This document shows, piece after piece, positions 29,771-39,200 of a stretch of 64,000 nucleotides of DNA. This DNA comes from Prochlorococcus sp. AG-388-A01 (GTDB taxonomy: Bacteria > Cyanobacteriota > Cyanobacteriia > PCC-6307 > Cyanobiaceae). The stretch spans positions 18,843 to 82,842 of the forward strand of contig QCGK01000007.1 in NCBI GenBank assembly GCA_003279945.1. Reading direction: 5' to 3'. Position 1 is the first letter of the stretch; the number at the start of each line of letters is the position of its first letter. The translations under genes were made by a program, and so were the position numbers. The notes under the pieces were generated by a model. It saw only the letters and a list, made by a program, of their open reading frames with translations, did no database searches and was not told where the DNA came from.

Positions 29771-31119
29771 GCGTCACCAGTTATTGATAATTGATCTACC
29801 CATATATGGGGAGAAACCCCATTTGTTGTTACCTCTTGGATTGGTTCAATGTTTACTATATTTTTTAAAAGATATTTGATATCACCTGCAACAGTTGCAG
29901 ATTCTATTGAGATTTTTGTACCGTTTTCATAAAGCCATCCATCAAATGGAAGAGAGAATGAACCCTGACTTGCTCTTACCCCTGCATGGATTGCGTTTAA
30001 TTCTTCAATATAAACAAATTCTCCCTGATAATTGGAGTGATCTAAAGATGTTTTTAAATCGAAGTTTTCCTTTGATTTCTCGACTACTATCCAATCAGGA
30101 GATACTGAGACTTTTGATCCAAGTCCAGCGTGGCCAGTGGGAATTGTTTTAAATATTCTTGCAGTTGATTCAGAATGTATGAAATTTTTAATTTTTCCTT
30201 TATTGATTAAACATAGTCTTTTGGTAGGGGTTCCTTCTCCATCAAATGGTGATGAGGAAATATTCTTTTCGTGAAGACCATCATCATAAATATTAAGTGC
30301 TTTTGTAGATAGTTTCTCACCAATAGAATTTTTATTAGATAAACTCACTCCATCTAGAATGCTTCTAGCGTTGAAAATTGAGCTAAAGGCATTAAAGATA
30401 GTTAAAAAAGCTTCTGGGGAAAAACATATTAAATATTTATCAGTTTTTATATTTGAATAAATTAAATGAGAAATTGTTTTATTTGAAGCCTCTTTAACAC
30501 AGGATTCTATATCTATATCATCAACTCCATATCCTATTTTTACAGAACCTGAGCTGCGGGGTTTCTTATCTTTTTCTTCTGCTCTTGCATATAAATATAG
30601 TACAGCTTGACTTTTTGTATAACTTCGAAAAGCACCATCACTATTTGAATAAACCCTCTCATAGATACTCTCTGATAAACCATTATATGGAACAGATTTT
30701 ATGGATTCATGACTATCTATTAGTTTTACTTCCGCTTCTCTTAGAAGCGTGAGCAGTTTTTTTATACCAAGAGGATTTCTTTTTTTTGCTTCCTTAACGT
30801 TAATAGGATCCTTTGCTAGAGGTGAAAATTCAGTGCTCTCATTCTTATTACCGAAATCAGAAGCAATATTTGCTTGATTTAGAGCCTTTTTAATACCAGA
30901 TTCACTAATGTCACTTGTTGTAGTAATACCCACTAGGTTAGATTCATTCCAAACTCTTATAGTTAAAACTTGCTTTTGTGATGCCTTAAGTTGTTTTGCT
31001 TCACCTTTATCCACTTGCACAGAATAATCATTAGAAAAGCTTGCACCAAAATCCCATTTTTTTAAATTTAGAAAATCTGCAGCACTGGAGATTTGAGTTG
31101 TTATTTCTTTTGAATTCAT
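29767..31119 (-). CDS. pmbA: TldD/PmbA family protein, PmbA (TldE) type
   Basis: A 450-residue protein of the TldD/PmbA family. It lacks the HExxxH zinc site, as expected for the PmbA subunit, and ends with the VTTNGVSPHIWVDQLSITG segment. PmbA and TldD form a heterodimeric metalloprotease that trims peptides such as microcins and degrades CcdA in other bacteria. The cyanobacterial substrate is unknown. Three bp separate it from tldD. Confidence 0.88.
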   Translation of the reverse strand: MNSKEITTQISSAADFLNLKKWDFGASFSNDYSVQVDKGEAKQLKASQKQVLTIRVWNESNLVGITTTSDISESGIKKALNQANIASDFGNKNESTEFSPLAKDPINVKEAKKRNPLGIKKLLTLLREAEVKLIDSHESIKSVPYNGLSESIYERVYSNSDGAFRSYTKSQAVLYLYARAEEKDKKPRSSGSVKIGYGVDDIDIESCVKEASNKTISHLIYSNIKTDKYLICFSPEAFLTIFNAFSSIFNARSILDGVSLSNKNSIGEKLSTKALNIYDDGLHEKNISSSPFDGEGTPTKRLCLINKGKIKNFIHSESTARIFKTIPTGHAGLGSKVSVSPDWIVVEKSKENFDLKTSLDHSNYQGEFVYIEELNAIHAGVRASQGSFSLPFDGWLYENGTKISIESATVAGDIKYLLKNIVNIEPIQEVTTNGVSPHIWVDQLSITGDA

Positions 31120-31122
31120 AGC

Positions 31123-32547
31123 TTATCTTCCACCAACAGTGATTGAATCAACCTTAATGTGAGGTTGCCCAACAGTTACGTTGACACTTCCACTAATGGA
31201 TCCACAGAATCCAGGCGCTAATTCTAGGTCATTTCCGCACATAGATATTTTTGGCATAACTTCTTTTGCCTCACCAATCAATGTTGCTCCTTTAACTGGG
31301 CTAGTTAATTTTCCATTTTTAATTAGATATCCTTCTTCTACAGCAAAATTAAATTGTCCTGTAGCTCCTACACTTCCTCCACCCATTGATTTGCAGTAAA
31401 GACCATCGCTAATACTACTTATTAAATCTTCTTTGGAGTATTCACCTTTCGCTATATAAGTATTTCTCATTCTTGAAGCTGCTGCAAATGAATAATTTTG
31501 TCTCCTTCCACTACCTGTTCTTTTATGTCCAGTTCTTAATTCACCTGCTCTGTCGGAAATGAATTTTTTTAAAACCCCATTTTCTATAAGGACTGATTTC
31601 TCGGGTTCCATACCCTCGTCATCTACTGATAATGAACCAAAGGATCCTTCTGATATCCCCTCATCTATTGCTGTTACAGATTCATGTGCAATTTTTTCAT
31701 TCAACTTATTTTCAAAGGGTGTAGTACCTCTCTCTATTTGTGTAGTTTCGAGTAAATGTCCACATGCCTCATGAAATATAACACCGCCAAATTTATTAGC
31801 TAATACAACAGGCATTTGACCAGCATCAACATAATCCGCGTACAACATGTTCATTGAACTTTCAAAAACATCATTTGCAGCTTTTTCATGATCCCAGATC
31901 TTGAATTCATTAGGCATTCCTGATGACCCAAACCTTCTGCTTCCATTAGATCTATATTGAGCATCACTAGCAATTACATTAAGACCAACTGTTTGATGCA
32001 ACCTAATATCGGAGACATAGGTTCCATCGCTGGAGGCTATAATTACTTCCTGCAGATTTCTTGAGTAACTTCCTTTTCTCGTTATTATTTTATTATTTTT
32101 TTTAAGAGACTTTGTGCTGATTAATAGTTTTTCACTTATCTCATGAATCGAAGGAACTTCATCAATCCATGTTTTCTTTGATGAACTATAGTCCTTATGT
32201 TTATTTAAACCGTTAAATACTTCTCTATTTTTTTTATAAGTTATATCTAACATCTCAATAGCTTGAGATACTGATCTCATCAAGCCATGTTTTGTTAAAT
32301 CATTTGTACTTACAAATCCATCCCTTTTATCTTTGAAGATTCTAATCCCTGCACCCCTTCCAAATGATGGACTTACACTTGTGATATTATCCTCTTCAGC
32401 TAATACACTTGAATTGTCAGTATTTTCTATAAATAATTCTACAAAATCAGCCCCAAGTCCAATAGCGTAGAAAATAATTTCTTCTAATAATTCCTTATTG
32501 CAACTACCAAATTCGATTTCATTTGATTTTATTTTTGACGAAAGCAT
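31123..32547 (-). CDS. tldD: TldD metalloprotease subunit
   Basis: A 474-residue protein with the TldD zinc motif HEACGHLLE (about residue 257), glycine-rich SFGSLSVDDEG and a C-terminal GFCGSISGSVNVTVGQP segment. It supplies the catalytic site of the TldD-PmbA heterodimer. It lies 31 bp downstream of acsF on the same strand and 3 bp before pmbA. Confidence 0.92.
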   Translation of the reverse strand: MLSSKIKSNEIEFGSCNKELLEEIIFYAIGLGADFVELFIENTDNSSVLAEEDNITSVSPSFGRGAGIRIFKDKRDGFVSTNDLTKHGLMRSVSQAIEMLDITYKKNREVFNGLNKHKDYSSSKKTWIDEVPSIHEISEKLLISTKSLKKNNKIITRKGSYSRNLQEVIIASSDGTYVSDIRLHQTVGLNVIASDAQYRSNGSRRFGSSGMPNEFKIWDHEKAANDVFESSMNMLYADYVDAGQMPVVLANKFGGVIFHEACGHLLETTQIERGTTPFENKLNEKIAHESVTAIDEGISEGSFGSLSVDDEGMEPEKSVLIENGVLKKFISDRAGELRTGHKRTGSGRRQNYSFAAASRMRNTYIAKGEYSKEDLISSISDGLYCKSMGGGSVGATGQFNFAVEEGYLIKNGKLTSPVKGATLIGEAKEVMPKISMCGNDLELAPGFCGSISGSVNVTVGQPHIKVDSITVGGR

Positions 32548-32578
32548 ATTAATCTATAGATTTACTGTAAATGAAAGA

Positions 32579-33751
32579 TTATCTAATCGAAGGTTGAAAA
32601 TCTTTGCTATCAAGTGGTTTTAACAAGTATAATCTTAATAGTTGGTAACCGTTTGATAAATAGGTAGGTAATTTTTTTAAAGTTTTAGATACTATATTCG
32701 CATCTCCGTTCTGAATATCAGAGAGGAGCTTGTTGTTTTCGACTATTTTATCTAATCTTTCATAAAAAGATTGATTATGGACGTCAAGAACTACAGGGAA
32801 AACTCTAGCGGAAGTTTCATTTGTTTTGTTAATAACATACTGGTCGTAATCTCTAGCATCTAAACCTAATGAACTGTAAAAATCTTTTTTAATTCCAAGA
32901 TCTCTAGCATACATAGTTGCAAATACAGCTAGTAAAAAAAACCTTGACCATAATTTGGATGTTAATGGAAGATTGTTCAAAAAGTATCTAAATCTATGGA
33001 AATAATCAAATAGTGGGTGTGTAAAGGTAGTGCCCCCAATGGTAATTTTTTGACTTAATGATTTGACAGTACGCGGTTGAGCTTTCATTAATGCATCAAA
33101 GAAATCGCCATGTCTATTTTCATCTTGACACCAATTTTCAAAGTAATTAAATAGTGGAAAAATCTTGCTATCTGGATTTTTTTCAAGATGCCTATAAATT
33201 GCTATGTATCTCCAATAACCTATTTTTTCAGATAAATAAGTTGCATAAAAAATACTTCTTGGTGGGAAATAGGTATAATCTTTATTGGCTGTTAAAAAAC
33301 CTAAATCTAACTGTAATCCAAAATCATTCATTGATTTATTCAAGAAACCTGCATGTCTAGCTTCGTCTCTCGCCATATGAGCAAAACATTCAGCAAGAAG
33401 AGGATTTTTGTCTTTTATCCTTTTGCTAAGTTCCTTGTAAAGTAAGAAACCTGAAAATTCTGAAGTACAACTTCCCTCAAGAAAATCAACAAAAAGCTCT
33501 CTTGTCTCAGGATCTAATTTTTCTGCAGCTCCTTCAAATTCACTATTTCTTACAAAATGATGTCTGTTGTAATCTTTCCTAAATTCCTCACAAATAGCTT
33601 CCAATTCCTCCTCGTTTATGGATAAATCCATATTTTCCATTGCCTCAAAGTCTGTTGTATAGAATCTTGGAGACAAAATTGTTTCCTTTGCTGGTACCTT
33701 TCCATTATTGACTTCTTTTTTATTTTTTGATTCAATAGTTGATTGAGTCAT
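32579..33751 (-). CDS. acsF: Mg-protoporphyrin IX monomethyl ester (oxidative) cyclase
   Basis: The 390-residue protein has the AcsF diiron ligands in [19 protein letters not shown] (about residue 147) and DENRHGDFF (about residue 208), spaced as in the aerobic cyclase. It forms the isocyclic ring of chlorophyll using O2, two steps after Mg-chelatase, whose ChlH is encoded about 13 kb away. It acts at the thylakoid or inner envelope-like membrane with Ycf54. It is followed closely by tldD; the leader upstream (33752-33831) probably holds the promoter. Confidence 0.97.
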   Translation of the reverse strand: MTQSTIESKNKKEVNNGKVPAKETILSPRFYTTDFEAMENMDLSINEEELEAICEEFRKDYNRHHFVRNSEFEGAAEKLDPETRELFVDFLEGSCTSEFSGFLLYKELSKRIKDKNPLLAECFAHMARDEARHAGFLNKSMNDFGLQLDLGFLTANKDYTYFPPRSIFYATYLSEKIGYWRYIAIYRHLEKNPDSKIFPLFNYFENWCQDENRHGDFFDALMKAQPRTVKSLSQKITIGGTTFTHPLFDYFHRFRYFLNNLPLTSKLWSRFFLLAVFATMYARDLGIKKDFYSSLGLDARDYDQYVINKTNETSARVFPVVLDVHNQSFYERLDKIVENNKLLSDIQNGDANIVSKTLKKLPTYLSNGYQLLRLYLLKPLDSKDFQPSIR

Positions 33752-33831
33752 ATTTGATTTGATTTATTAATACTATTATTTACTATGAATTGCATTTTCG
33801 AGGGAAAAGTTAACTTGGTGTTATTGTTTCT

Positions 33832-34410
33832 TTAATTAACTCCTATTAATTTTTGTCCATTTAATCTCTGTAGAACTCTTGAAATAATTAATTTAAGGGT
33901 GATTCTTTTTTCGTCAATAAGGAATGACTCAATAATGCTAGGTTCTTGATTTGGTTTGGATAAGGAAATACTTTTTAATGAACTAATATCATCCTTCTCA
34001 AAGGATAGCCAGAAGTTACAAGTATCCTTAATTTCACAATTTATTACCCAACATTTATCTCCAGCAATAGGTCTATTGGTATTTTTAAGATAAATATTAT
34101 TTATTGCTAATCCTCTTTGATTAATTTCTTCAACGAATTCAGGAATCAAATGATTATTAATAAATTCATGGAATGGCTTTTTTTCTATAGGGAGTTCTTT
34201 CTTTTGTTTAGGAATAGTATTAACAGGTGATTCATTTCCATTTTTTTTATCAACTTTAGGGGCAGAATTATTTTGCGAATTAACATTGTTTTCATTTATA
34301 TTTGAGATTTTTTCAGATGTAATTTTTTTTATCTCTTCAGAGTTAGGGTTATTAGTACCATCAGATATTTCTTTATTAACTTCGTTATTTGATTCTAAAT
34401 TTTCTTCCAT
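33832..34410 (-). CDS. DUF2996 family protein
   Basis: The N-terminal third is low-complexity, Asn/Glu/Lys-rich and probably disordered. The C-terminal domain (about residues 78-192) matches DUF2996: PFHEFINNHLIPEF, then SIIESFLIDEKRITLKLI and a terminal QRLNGQKLIG. Plant relatives occur in chloroplasts; a low-PSII-accumulation role is reported for related proteins. The residues conserved at the C-terminus support the call; the biochemical role is unknown. Confidence 0.75.
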   Translation of the reverse strand: MEENLESNNEVNKEISDGTNNPNSEEIKKITSEKISNINENNVNSQNNSAPKVDKKNGNESPVNTIPKQKKELPIEKKPFHEFINNHLIPEFVEEINQRGLAINNIYLKNTNRPIAGDKCWVINCEIKDTCNFWLSFEKDDISSLKSISLSKPNQEPSIIESFLIDEKRITLKLIISRVLQRLNGQKLIGVN

Positions 34411-34477
34411 AAATCTCCATCATATAAAAACCATTATAAATTAAAAAAACATTTTTTATAAAAAATTATCTAGATTT

Positions 34478-34921
34478 CTACCAATCATTATCATCATTAT
34501 CCCAGTCATCTTTATCATCGTGACTATTTGAGTAATTCTTATCCCTTTTCAAATTATTTTCTTCATTATTTTTTACTACTCTATAATTAACAGATATTGT
34601 TGGTTGAGCATCTCTTATGTCCCTTTGTGGAGGCATTTCAATATTAGATTTCGTTTCTTCATCATTATTTAGAGGTTCATAATTTTCTTCAATATTTTTG
34701 AAAGAATTTTTTTTATTACTAGTAACTACAATATTTAATAACGAGCTTATTATTAAACCAGAAAAAAATGAAATGCTTATTAACTTTCCTACACTAGCTT
34801 GTTGGACAGTCCATTTAAAGTATCTAAATGAAGTCTTTTGATTATTATTTGTAAATAATAGAGTTTGAAGAATTATTATTAAAAAAAGAATTAATAATAA
34901 AAATTTTTTCTTAAGAGTCAT
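34478..34921 (-). CDS. hypothetical membrane protein with acidic tail, 147 aa
   Basis: Two membrane spans (about residues 5-23 and 46-66) are separated by a short loop containing YFKWTVQQASVGKLI. They are followed by a hydrophilic tail that becomes very acidic and ends DDNDW. The two-span arrangement resembles LapA (DUF1049) proteins, and a conserved-looking segment TISVNYRVV lies near residue 108. It sits between the RNase R-like gene and the DUF2996 gene on the same strand. Function unknown. Confidence 0.6.
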   Translation of the reverse strand: MTLKKKFLLLILFLIIILQTLLFTNNNQKTSFRYFKWTVQQASVGKLISISFFSGLIISSLLNIVVTSNKKNSFKNIEENYEPLNNDEETKSNIEMPPQRDIRDAQPTISVNYRVVKNNEENNLKRDKNYSNSHDDKDDWDNDDNDW

Positions 34922-34987
34922 TCTAAAAAGTTTTTTTTATTTTTTACCTGGGTTGATATTTCCATAATATATTTTTGATAAATTTAT

Positions 34988-37210
34988 TTATGTTAACTCT
35001 AAATCGATTTGATATTTGAGAATATCGACTTTTATAATCTTAATTTTTATTTCATCTCCAACTTTATATGATTTTTTAGATTTCCTTCCAATCAATAAAT
35101 TTTGTCTTGATCTATATTCATACCAATCATTATTAAGAGTACTAACGTGAACAAGACCTTCTACATTTAGTTCTGATACCTCAACAAAAAAACCATAACT
35201 TTGCACAGATAATATAAAGCCACTATAAATATTTCCTATTAATTTTTCTGCCTTTCTTACTTTTTTAATACTTATCATATTAGATTTATATTGGTTTACT
35301 TTAGACTTATATTCATTAAGTTTTTCGATAATAAAACTATTAAAAAAAATATCAATATTCTTTGAAATTGATGAATTAAAAATACCCCAATTTACTAATT
35401 TCAATGAATTACTCTCCAATATATTTATTTCATTAGTATTACTTTTCTTTGATTTCTTCCCATTTATTATCATATTAAAAATGCAGTATTGATTCATAAG
35501 ATTGATGAAGTCATATCCAGGAATTGTCCATGGAGATATAAATAGTTTTTCTGATTCATCAATATCTGCATTATTAGAAATCAGGCTTACTTCATTTTCC
35601 TTAAACTCATTAATTAAGAGATTATTTAATATTCTTTTTTTGTTATCATCTACGCATAATTTAATTACTTGACTAAATGATAAATTACCATTTTCATCTA
35701 GTTCTATATCTTTATCGATAAATTCTGAATATTTGATGATTTCATTTGCATTAATATAATCTAATCCCTTTGAGAGGTAACCTACACTTTTTAAGCCATA
35801 TTGATTTGAATGTTTGAACCATATTAAATTCGCTTCATGTAGTATTGGAGAAAGAAATGTTTGGCAGTCATCTTTTTTTAATGGTTCAAAATATCCTTTT
35901 GAGGATTCAGCTGGATTGTGAATAAAGAATTCATCTAATGATTGAATTTTGTTAATTGGTGAAGGGATTTCAACTTTACCAGCCAAGAGTTGTTTCTGTC
36001 TGAATGAAGTTGAAATTTCAAGTATTTTATCTAAATCCTCTATATGTTCTTTTATAGGTTTTAGTAAAGGTGAGGTAATTCTAGTTTTACTTTTTCTAGA
36101 TAGAAGCGCCTCAGTATGATCACTTCCTACGATAAGGGAGCATCTTACTAAAGTAAGATGAAAAGACCATGCAGTTATTTCATTATCGCTATTTAAATGT
36201 AAGCAGAGGCTTATTGCTTCATTCTTTTCACCTAAGTTAAATTCAGAGGCATTTCTTAAGGCTTCAGAAAGGTAGTTTTGCCAATTATTCAATAAGGGTA
36301 ATGATTCAAATCCATTAATGAATATTTCTAACGATTTTTTACTACTTAGTTCTACTCTTTCTGCAAGATTATTTGTATGCAACCATAATTTAGTATTTAT
36401 ATCTTTTCCCTTCTCTATTTGAATCATTGGGAGGATTGGAGAATTATCAGAATTCCAACTTTTGAACAAATAAGATTTTTTATCTGATAAGTCTATTCTT
36501 TCCCTTTTTTCTATCTTTTTAGATTTAATAAGAGTTTCATTGCATAGCTTGATGATATTGCTTTTAGATAAAACAAAATCTGTATCTAATTTCTCATTAT
36601 TTTTTAGTTGTAGTTCTTGTATTACATGGCCAAATCCTTCTTCTTGACCTATCGGAAATCTATCAATTTCGACTTTAACTATATTTTTATTATCAGGTTT
36701 GTATGCGTATTTCTTATCCTCTTTTGGAAGTTTTATTTTAGAAAGAATCCTATCATCGATAGGAATCGCATATATATCATTGTTTATTATTTCAACTTTA
36801 GAAAGAAGTATTTGGTTTGATCTTTCAAGAATGCAATCAACTATTCCCTCAGGAGATCTTCTTCTGTAACCCTCTTTTATTATCCTTACTAAAACTTTAT
36901 CTCCATTCCATGCATAATTAAGTAAATTTTCTTTAATATATATATCTTCTTTGTTTTTTTCCCTTACAGCAAAGCAATACCCTTTACTACTGCATCTTAT
37001 TTTGGCGACAATATGATCGCTTTCACTTGAGCAGGTATATTCATCTTCTGCATTTTTATTAATTATTTCAAGCTTTTCTAAAGCTGTTAAAGCAATATCT
37101 AATTTATCCTTATCAGATTTTTTTGTTATCTTTAATGATCTGCATAATTTTTTATATTCTAAGCCTTCTGACTGATTTAAATTGTCAATTATTGAAGATG
37201 TTGTGAACAT
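34988..37210 (-). CDS. RNase II/R-like protein with degenerate (non-catalytic) RNB domain
   Basis: The 740-residue protein has the order of RNase R. A winged-helix-like start (1-55) leads to a cold-shock OB domain (about 64-112, GYCFAVREKNKEDIYI then WNGDKVLVRI). A full-length RNB fold (about 238-590) and a C-terminal S1 domain (about 655-740) follow. The fold-level markers remain: RIDLSD, LWLHTNN (275-281), LPLLNNW and TLVRCSLIVG. The aspartate cluster that should lie between residues 240 and 270 (DxxxxxDxDD) is absent, and the SPxRRYxDL motif reads SPWTIPGYDFINL (559-571). It should bind RNA but not hydrolyse it. Confidence 0.8.
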   Translation of the reverse strand: MFTTSSIIDNLNQSEGLEYKKLCRSLKITKKSDKDKLDIALTALEKLEIINKNAEDEYTCSSESDHIVAKIRCSSKGYCFAVREKNKEDIYIKENLLNYAWNGDKVLVRIIKEGYRRRSPEGIVDCILERSNQILLSKVEIINNDIYAIPIDDRILSKIKLPKEDKKYAYKPDNKNIVKVEIDRFPIGQEEGFGHVIQELQLKNNEKLDTDFVLSKSNIIKLCNETLIKSKKIEKRERIDLSDKKSYLFKSWNSDNSPILPMIQIEKGKDINTKLWLHTNNLAERVELSSKKSLEIFINGFESLPLLNNWQNYLSEALRNASEFNLGEKNEAISLCLHLNSDNEITAWSFHLTLVRCSLIVGSDHTEALLSRKSKTRITSPLLKPIKEHIEDLDKILEISTSFRQKQLLAGKVEIPSPINKIQSLDEFFIHNPAESSKGYFEPLKKDDCQTFLSPILHEANLIWFKHSNQYGLKSVGYLSKGLDYINANEIIKYSEFIDKDIELDENGNLSFSQVIKLCVDDNKKRILNNLLINEFKENEVSLISNNADIDESEKLFISPWTIPGYDFINLMNQYCIFNMIINGKKSKKSNTNEINILESNSLKLVNWGIFNSSISKNIDIFFNSFIIEKLNEYKSKVNQYKSNMISIKKVRKAEKLIGNIYSGFILSVQSYGFFVEVSELNVEGLVHVSTLNNDWYEYRSRQNLLIGRKSKKSYKVGDEIKIKIIKVDILKYQIDLELT

Positions 37211-37283
37211 GGTACAAATGAAAATTATAAATTAATTTAGTTGTATATACTCCATTATGACACTTCATTATCCCAGCTTAAAA

Positions 37284-37595
37284 CTAATTATTTTGTATGT
37301 CTCTTTTCTCTTCTTTGTCGATAGCTAAATAGTTTATAAAAAGCTTTATACCAATAATAAAAAATGTTATGGAGGCTATTGATTTAAGAACTATCTCGGG
37401 TAAAAAACTTGAAATAGAACCACCTGTCAATGCTCCAAGCAAACTAGCAAAGACAAGTGCAGAAGAAGATCCTAAAAAAACTGCTAATGGTTTATTAGAA
37501 GTGCCACTTATAGTTAAAGTAGCTAGTTGGGTTTTGTCACCTAATTCAGCTATAAAAACGGTTAAAAATGTTGATAGTAATAAACTTAAAACCAT
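37284..37595 (-). CDS. half-size GDT1/TMEM165 (UPF0016) family protein, second copy
   Basis: A 103-residue protein with three spans and one ELGDKTQ motif (about residues 17-23), the metal-binding signature of the GDT1/Mnx family of Mn2+/Ca2+ transporters. Full-length members contain two such halves. Here the two halves are separate adjacent genes and presumably form a heterodimer. In Synechocystis the family member Mnx moves Mn2+ into the thylakoid lumen or periplasm. It begins immediately after the stop of its partner gene. Confidence 0.85.
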   Translation of the reverse strand: MVLSLLLSTFLTVFIAELGDKTQLATLTISGTSNKPLAVFLGSSSALVFASLLGALTGGSISSFLPEIVLKSIASITFFIIGIKLFINYLAIDKEEKRDIQNN

Positions 37596-37922
37596 TTATA
37601 AATAATTTTTGAATGTATCATAGGCTAAAAAAATACTTATTATTATCATCAAGGCACTAGTAAATAAGGCAAATTTACTTGCAGATATTTTATTTGACAA
37701 CCATTTTCCAATAAGAACTCCTACTACACTAGAGCTTATTAAAGCTAAAGAACTCCCAAGAAAAACAATTATTGGCTTCCCCGATTCAGCAGAAAGCATT
37801 AGAGTAGCTATCTGAGTTTTATCTCCAAGTTCAGCAATAAAAATTGTTGTAAAAGTTGTAATAAATATAGATAAGAAACTTTTCTCTATATTGTTATCTT
37901 TTTTTTCTAATTTACTATTCAT
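37596..37922 (-). CDS. half-size GDT1/TMEM165 (UPF0016) family protein, first copy
   Basis: A 108-residue three-span protein with the motif ELGDKTQ (about residues 31-37) followed by IATLMLSAESGKP, parallel to IATLTISG-type sequence in the partner. It is the other half of a two-gene Mn2+/Ca2+ transporter. It overlaps the upstream cysteine-cluster gene by 4 bp (ATGA) and abuts its partner, so all three genes are probably coupled. Confidence 0.85.
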   Translation of the reverse strand: MNSKLEKKDNNIEKSFLSIFITTFTTIFIAELGDKTQIATLMLSAESGKPIIVFLGSSLALISSSVVGVLIGKWLSNKISASKFALFTSALMIIISIFLAYDTFKNYL

Positions 37923-38266
37923 TTCCCTGAAACGGCCATTTTAAAGTCTTTCATTTCTTTGCTTTTGTAACCATAATTCGATGAGATATGTTGTTTGCAG
38001 CAATCTATAAGGAATTTATCACCAGATTTCATATATCCCTTAAATGAAGTTGAGAATTCATTTACTCGGCAAAAATGAGGTCTGTTTTCGTATATTAAGC
38101 ATTTTTTATTTTCTCTGTCTAGATTTTTGCACCATCCATCTTTAGCTGTCATGGAATTTATTAGAGCAATATCTTCTTCGTTAAGTTTGTCAGCTAAATC
38201 GCTTCTTTCGGTCAAGTTGAATTTACAACAAGCTCCGCAATTTTCTATGCATGTCCATGATTTCAT
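37919..38266 (-). CDS. YkgJ-type cysteine cluster protein (zinc/iron-chelating)
   Basis: The 115-residue protein has the N-terminal CxxxCGACC motif (CIENCGACC, about residues 5-13). Further cysteines follow at WCKN, CLIYENRPHFCR and CC near residue 90, the layout of the YkgJ/CxxCxxCC family thought to bind Zn or an Fe-S cluster. The gene overlaps the first half-GDT1 gene by 4 bp, hinting at a metal-related unit. Relatives can be fused to methyltransferases, but this one stands alone. Confidence 0.82.
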   Translation of the reverse strand: MKSWTCIENCGACCKFNLTERSDLADKLNEEDIALINSMTAKDGWCKNLDRENKKCLIYENRPHFCRVNEFSTSFKGYMKSGDKFLIDCCKQHISSNYGYKSKEMKDFKMAVSGK

Positions 38267-38347
38267 AATTTAATTCAATCTTGTAACGTATCAGTACAGT
38301 TTCATCATTTATTTGTAAAAATAGTATCACAAAATATATTAATTATC

Positions 38348-38425
38348 ATGGCAACACTTATTCCTTTAGCCGTAGTTGCGCTTGCAGGGCCAGCAATAAT
38401 AGCTTTAGTATTTTATCGTAAATAA
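38348..38425 (+). CDS. psb30: photosystem II small subunit Psb30 (Ycf12)
   Basis: A 25-residue peptide: a short N-terminus, a single membrane span containing VALAGPAIIALVF, and a basic end (YRK). The AGP-x-IIxL pattern within one span matches Psb30/Ycf12, the single-helix subunit at the edge of the PSII core. It lies upstream of the HAD gene and divergent from the metal-related genes. The peptide is too short for certainty. Confidence 0.65.
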   Translation: MATLIPLAVVALAGPAIIALVFYRK

Positions 38426-38435
38426 CAGAAATTTT

Positions 38436-39200
38436 TTGGTGACGCATCTTGAGGGTGTTTATTGGGACCTAGATGGTACTATCGCAAATACTGAATTAGA
38501 GGCCCATTTACCAGCTTTTAATCTAGCTTTTAATGATTATTGTCTTGGTTGGACTTGGGATACTAATATTTACATCAAGCTTTTGAAAATTAATGGTGGT
38601 AAAAACAGGATAGCCTACTATTCTCAATTAAATAATTATAATTTGCCAGATGATTTAATCACTAAAATTCATCAAAAAAAACAGTTTTATTATCTAGAAA
38701 TTATAAAAAAAAATTGTGTTAAATTTAAAACTGGTGTTTTTAGATTAATAAATGAATTACATAGAAAAAAAGTAAGACAATTTATTGTTACTTCAAGTTC
38801 TAAAAAGCAAGTTGATTTACTTGTGGAATATCTGTTTAATGGTTTTAATCCATTTGAGTTCATTATTTCAAGTGAGGACGTTGAATTAAAGAAACCTGAT
38901 CCATTACCTTATTTAAAAGCAGTTCAAATAAGTGGAATTAGAAAAAAAAATTCAATAGTTTTCGAAGATTCTAATCCGGGATTGAAATCTTCATTGGCAG
39001 CAAACTTACCGACAATTTTTGTTCCTTCTAATATTCCTACAGTTCTTGAAAAAAATATTAAATTAGATTGTATTTTAGAGAGTCTAGGTGATGAGAACAA
39101 TGTGGCAAATGTAATTAAAGGTCCTAAACTAAAAAAATCATATGTTGAGTATAGCTTCCTAAGTGATTTTTTAATGTCTGTTAGCAATGCAAAAAACTAA
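38436..39200 (+). CDS. HAD-superfamily hydrolase, CbbY/beta-phosphoglucomutase-like
   Basis: The 254-residue protein has HAD motif I WDLDGTIANTE (about residue 10), motif II VTSSS (about 117), and motifs III/IV KKPDPLPYL and VFEDSNPGL (about 150-185). The helical cap makes it a subfamily I enzyme; CbbY relatives dephosphorylate xylulose-1,5-bisphosphate, a Rubisco inhibitor. That role is an inference. The start is TTG (38436) or the adjacent GTG (38439); no ATG is available. It overlaps ycf20 by 14 bp. Confidence 0.85.
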   Translation: MVTHLEGVYWDLDGTIANTELEAHLPAFNLAFNDYCLGWTWDTNIYIKLLKINGGKNRIAYYSQLNNYNLPDDLITKIHQKKQFYYLEIIKKNCVKFKTGVFRLINELHRKKVRQFIVTSSSKKQVDLLVEYLFNGFNPFEFIISSEDVELKKPDPLPYLKAVQISGIRKKNSIVFEDSNPGLKSSLAANLPTIFVPSNIPTVLEKNIKLDCILESLGDENNVANVIKGPKLKKSYVEYSFLSDFLMSVSNAKN

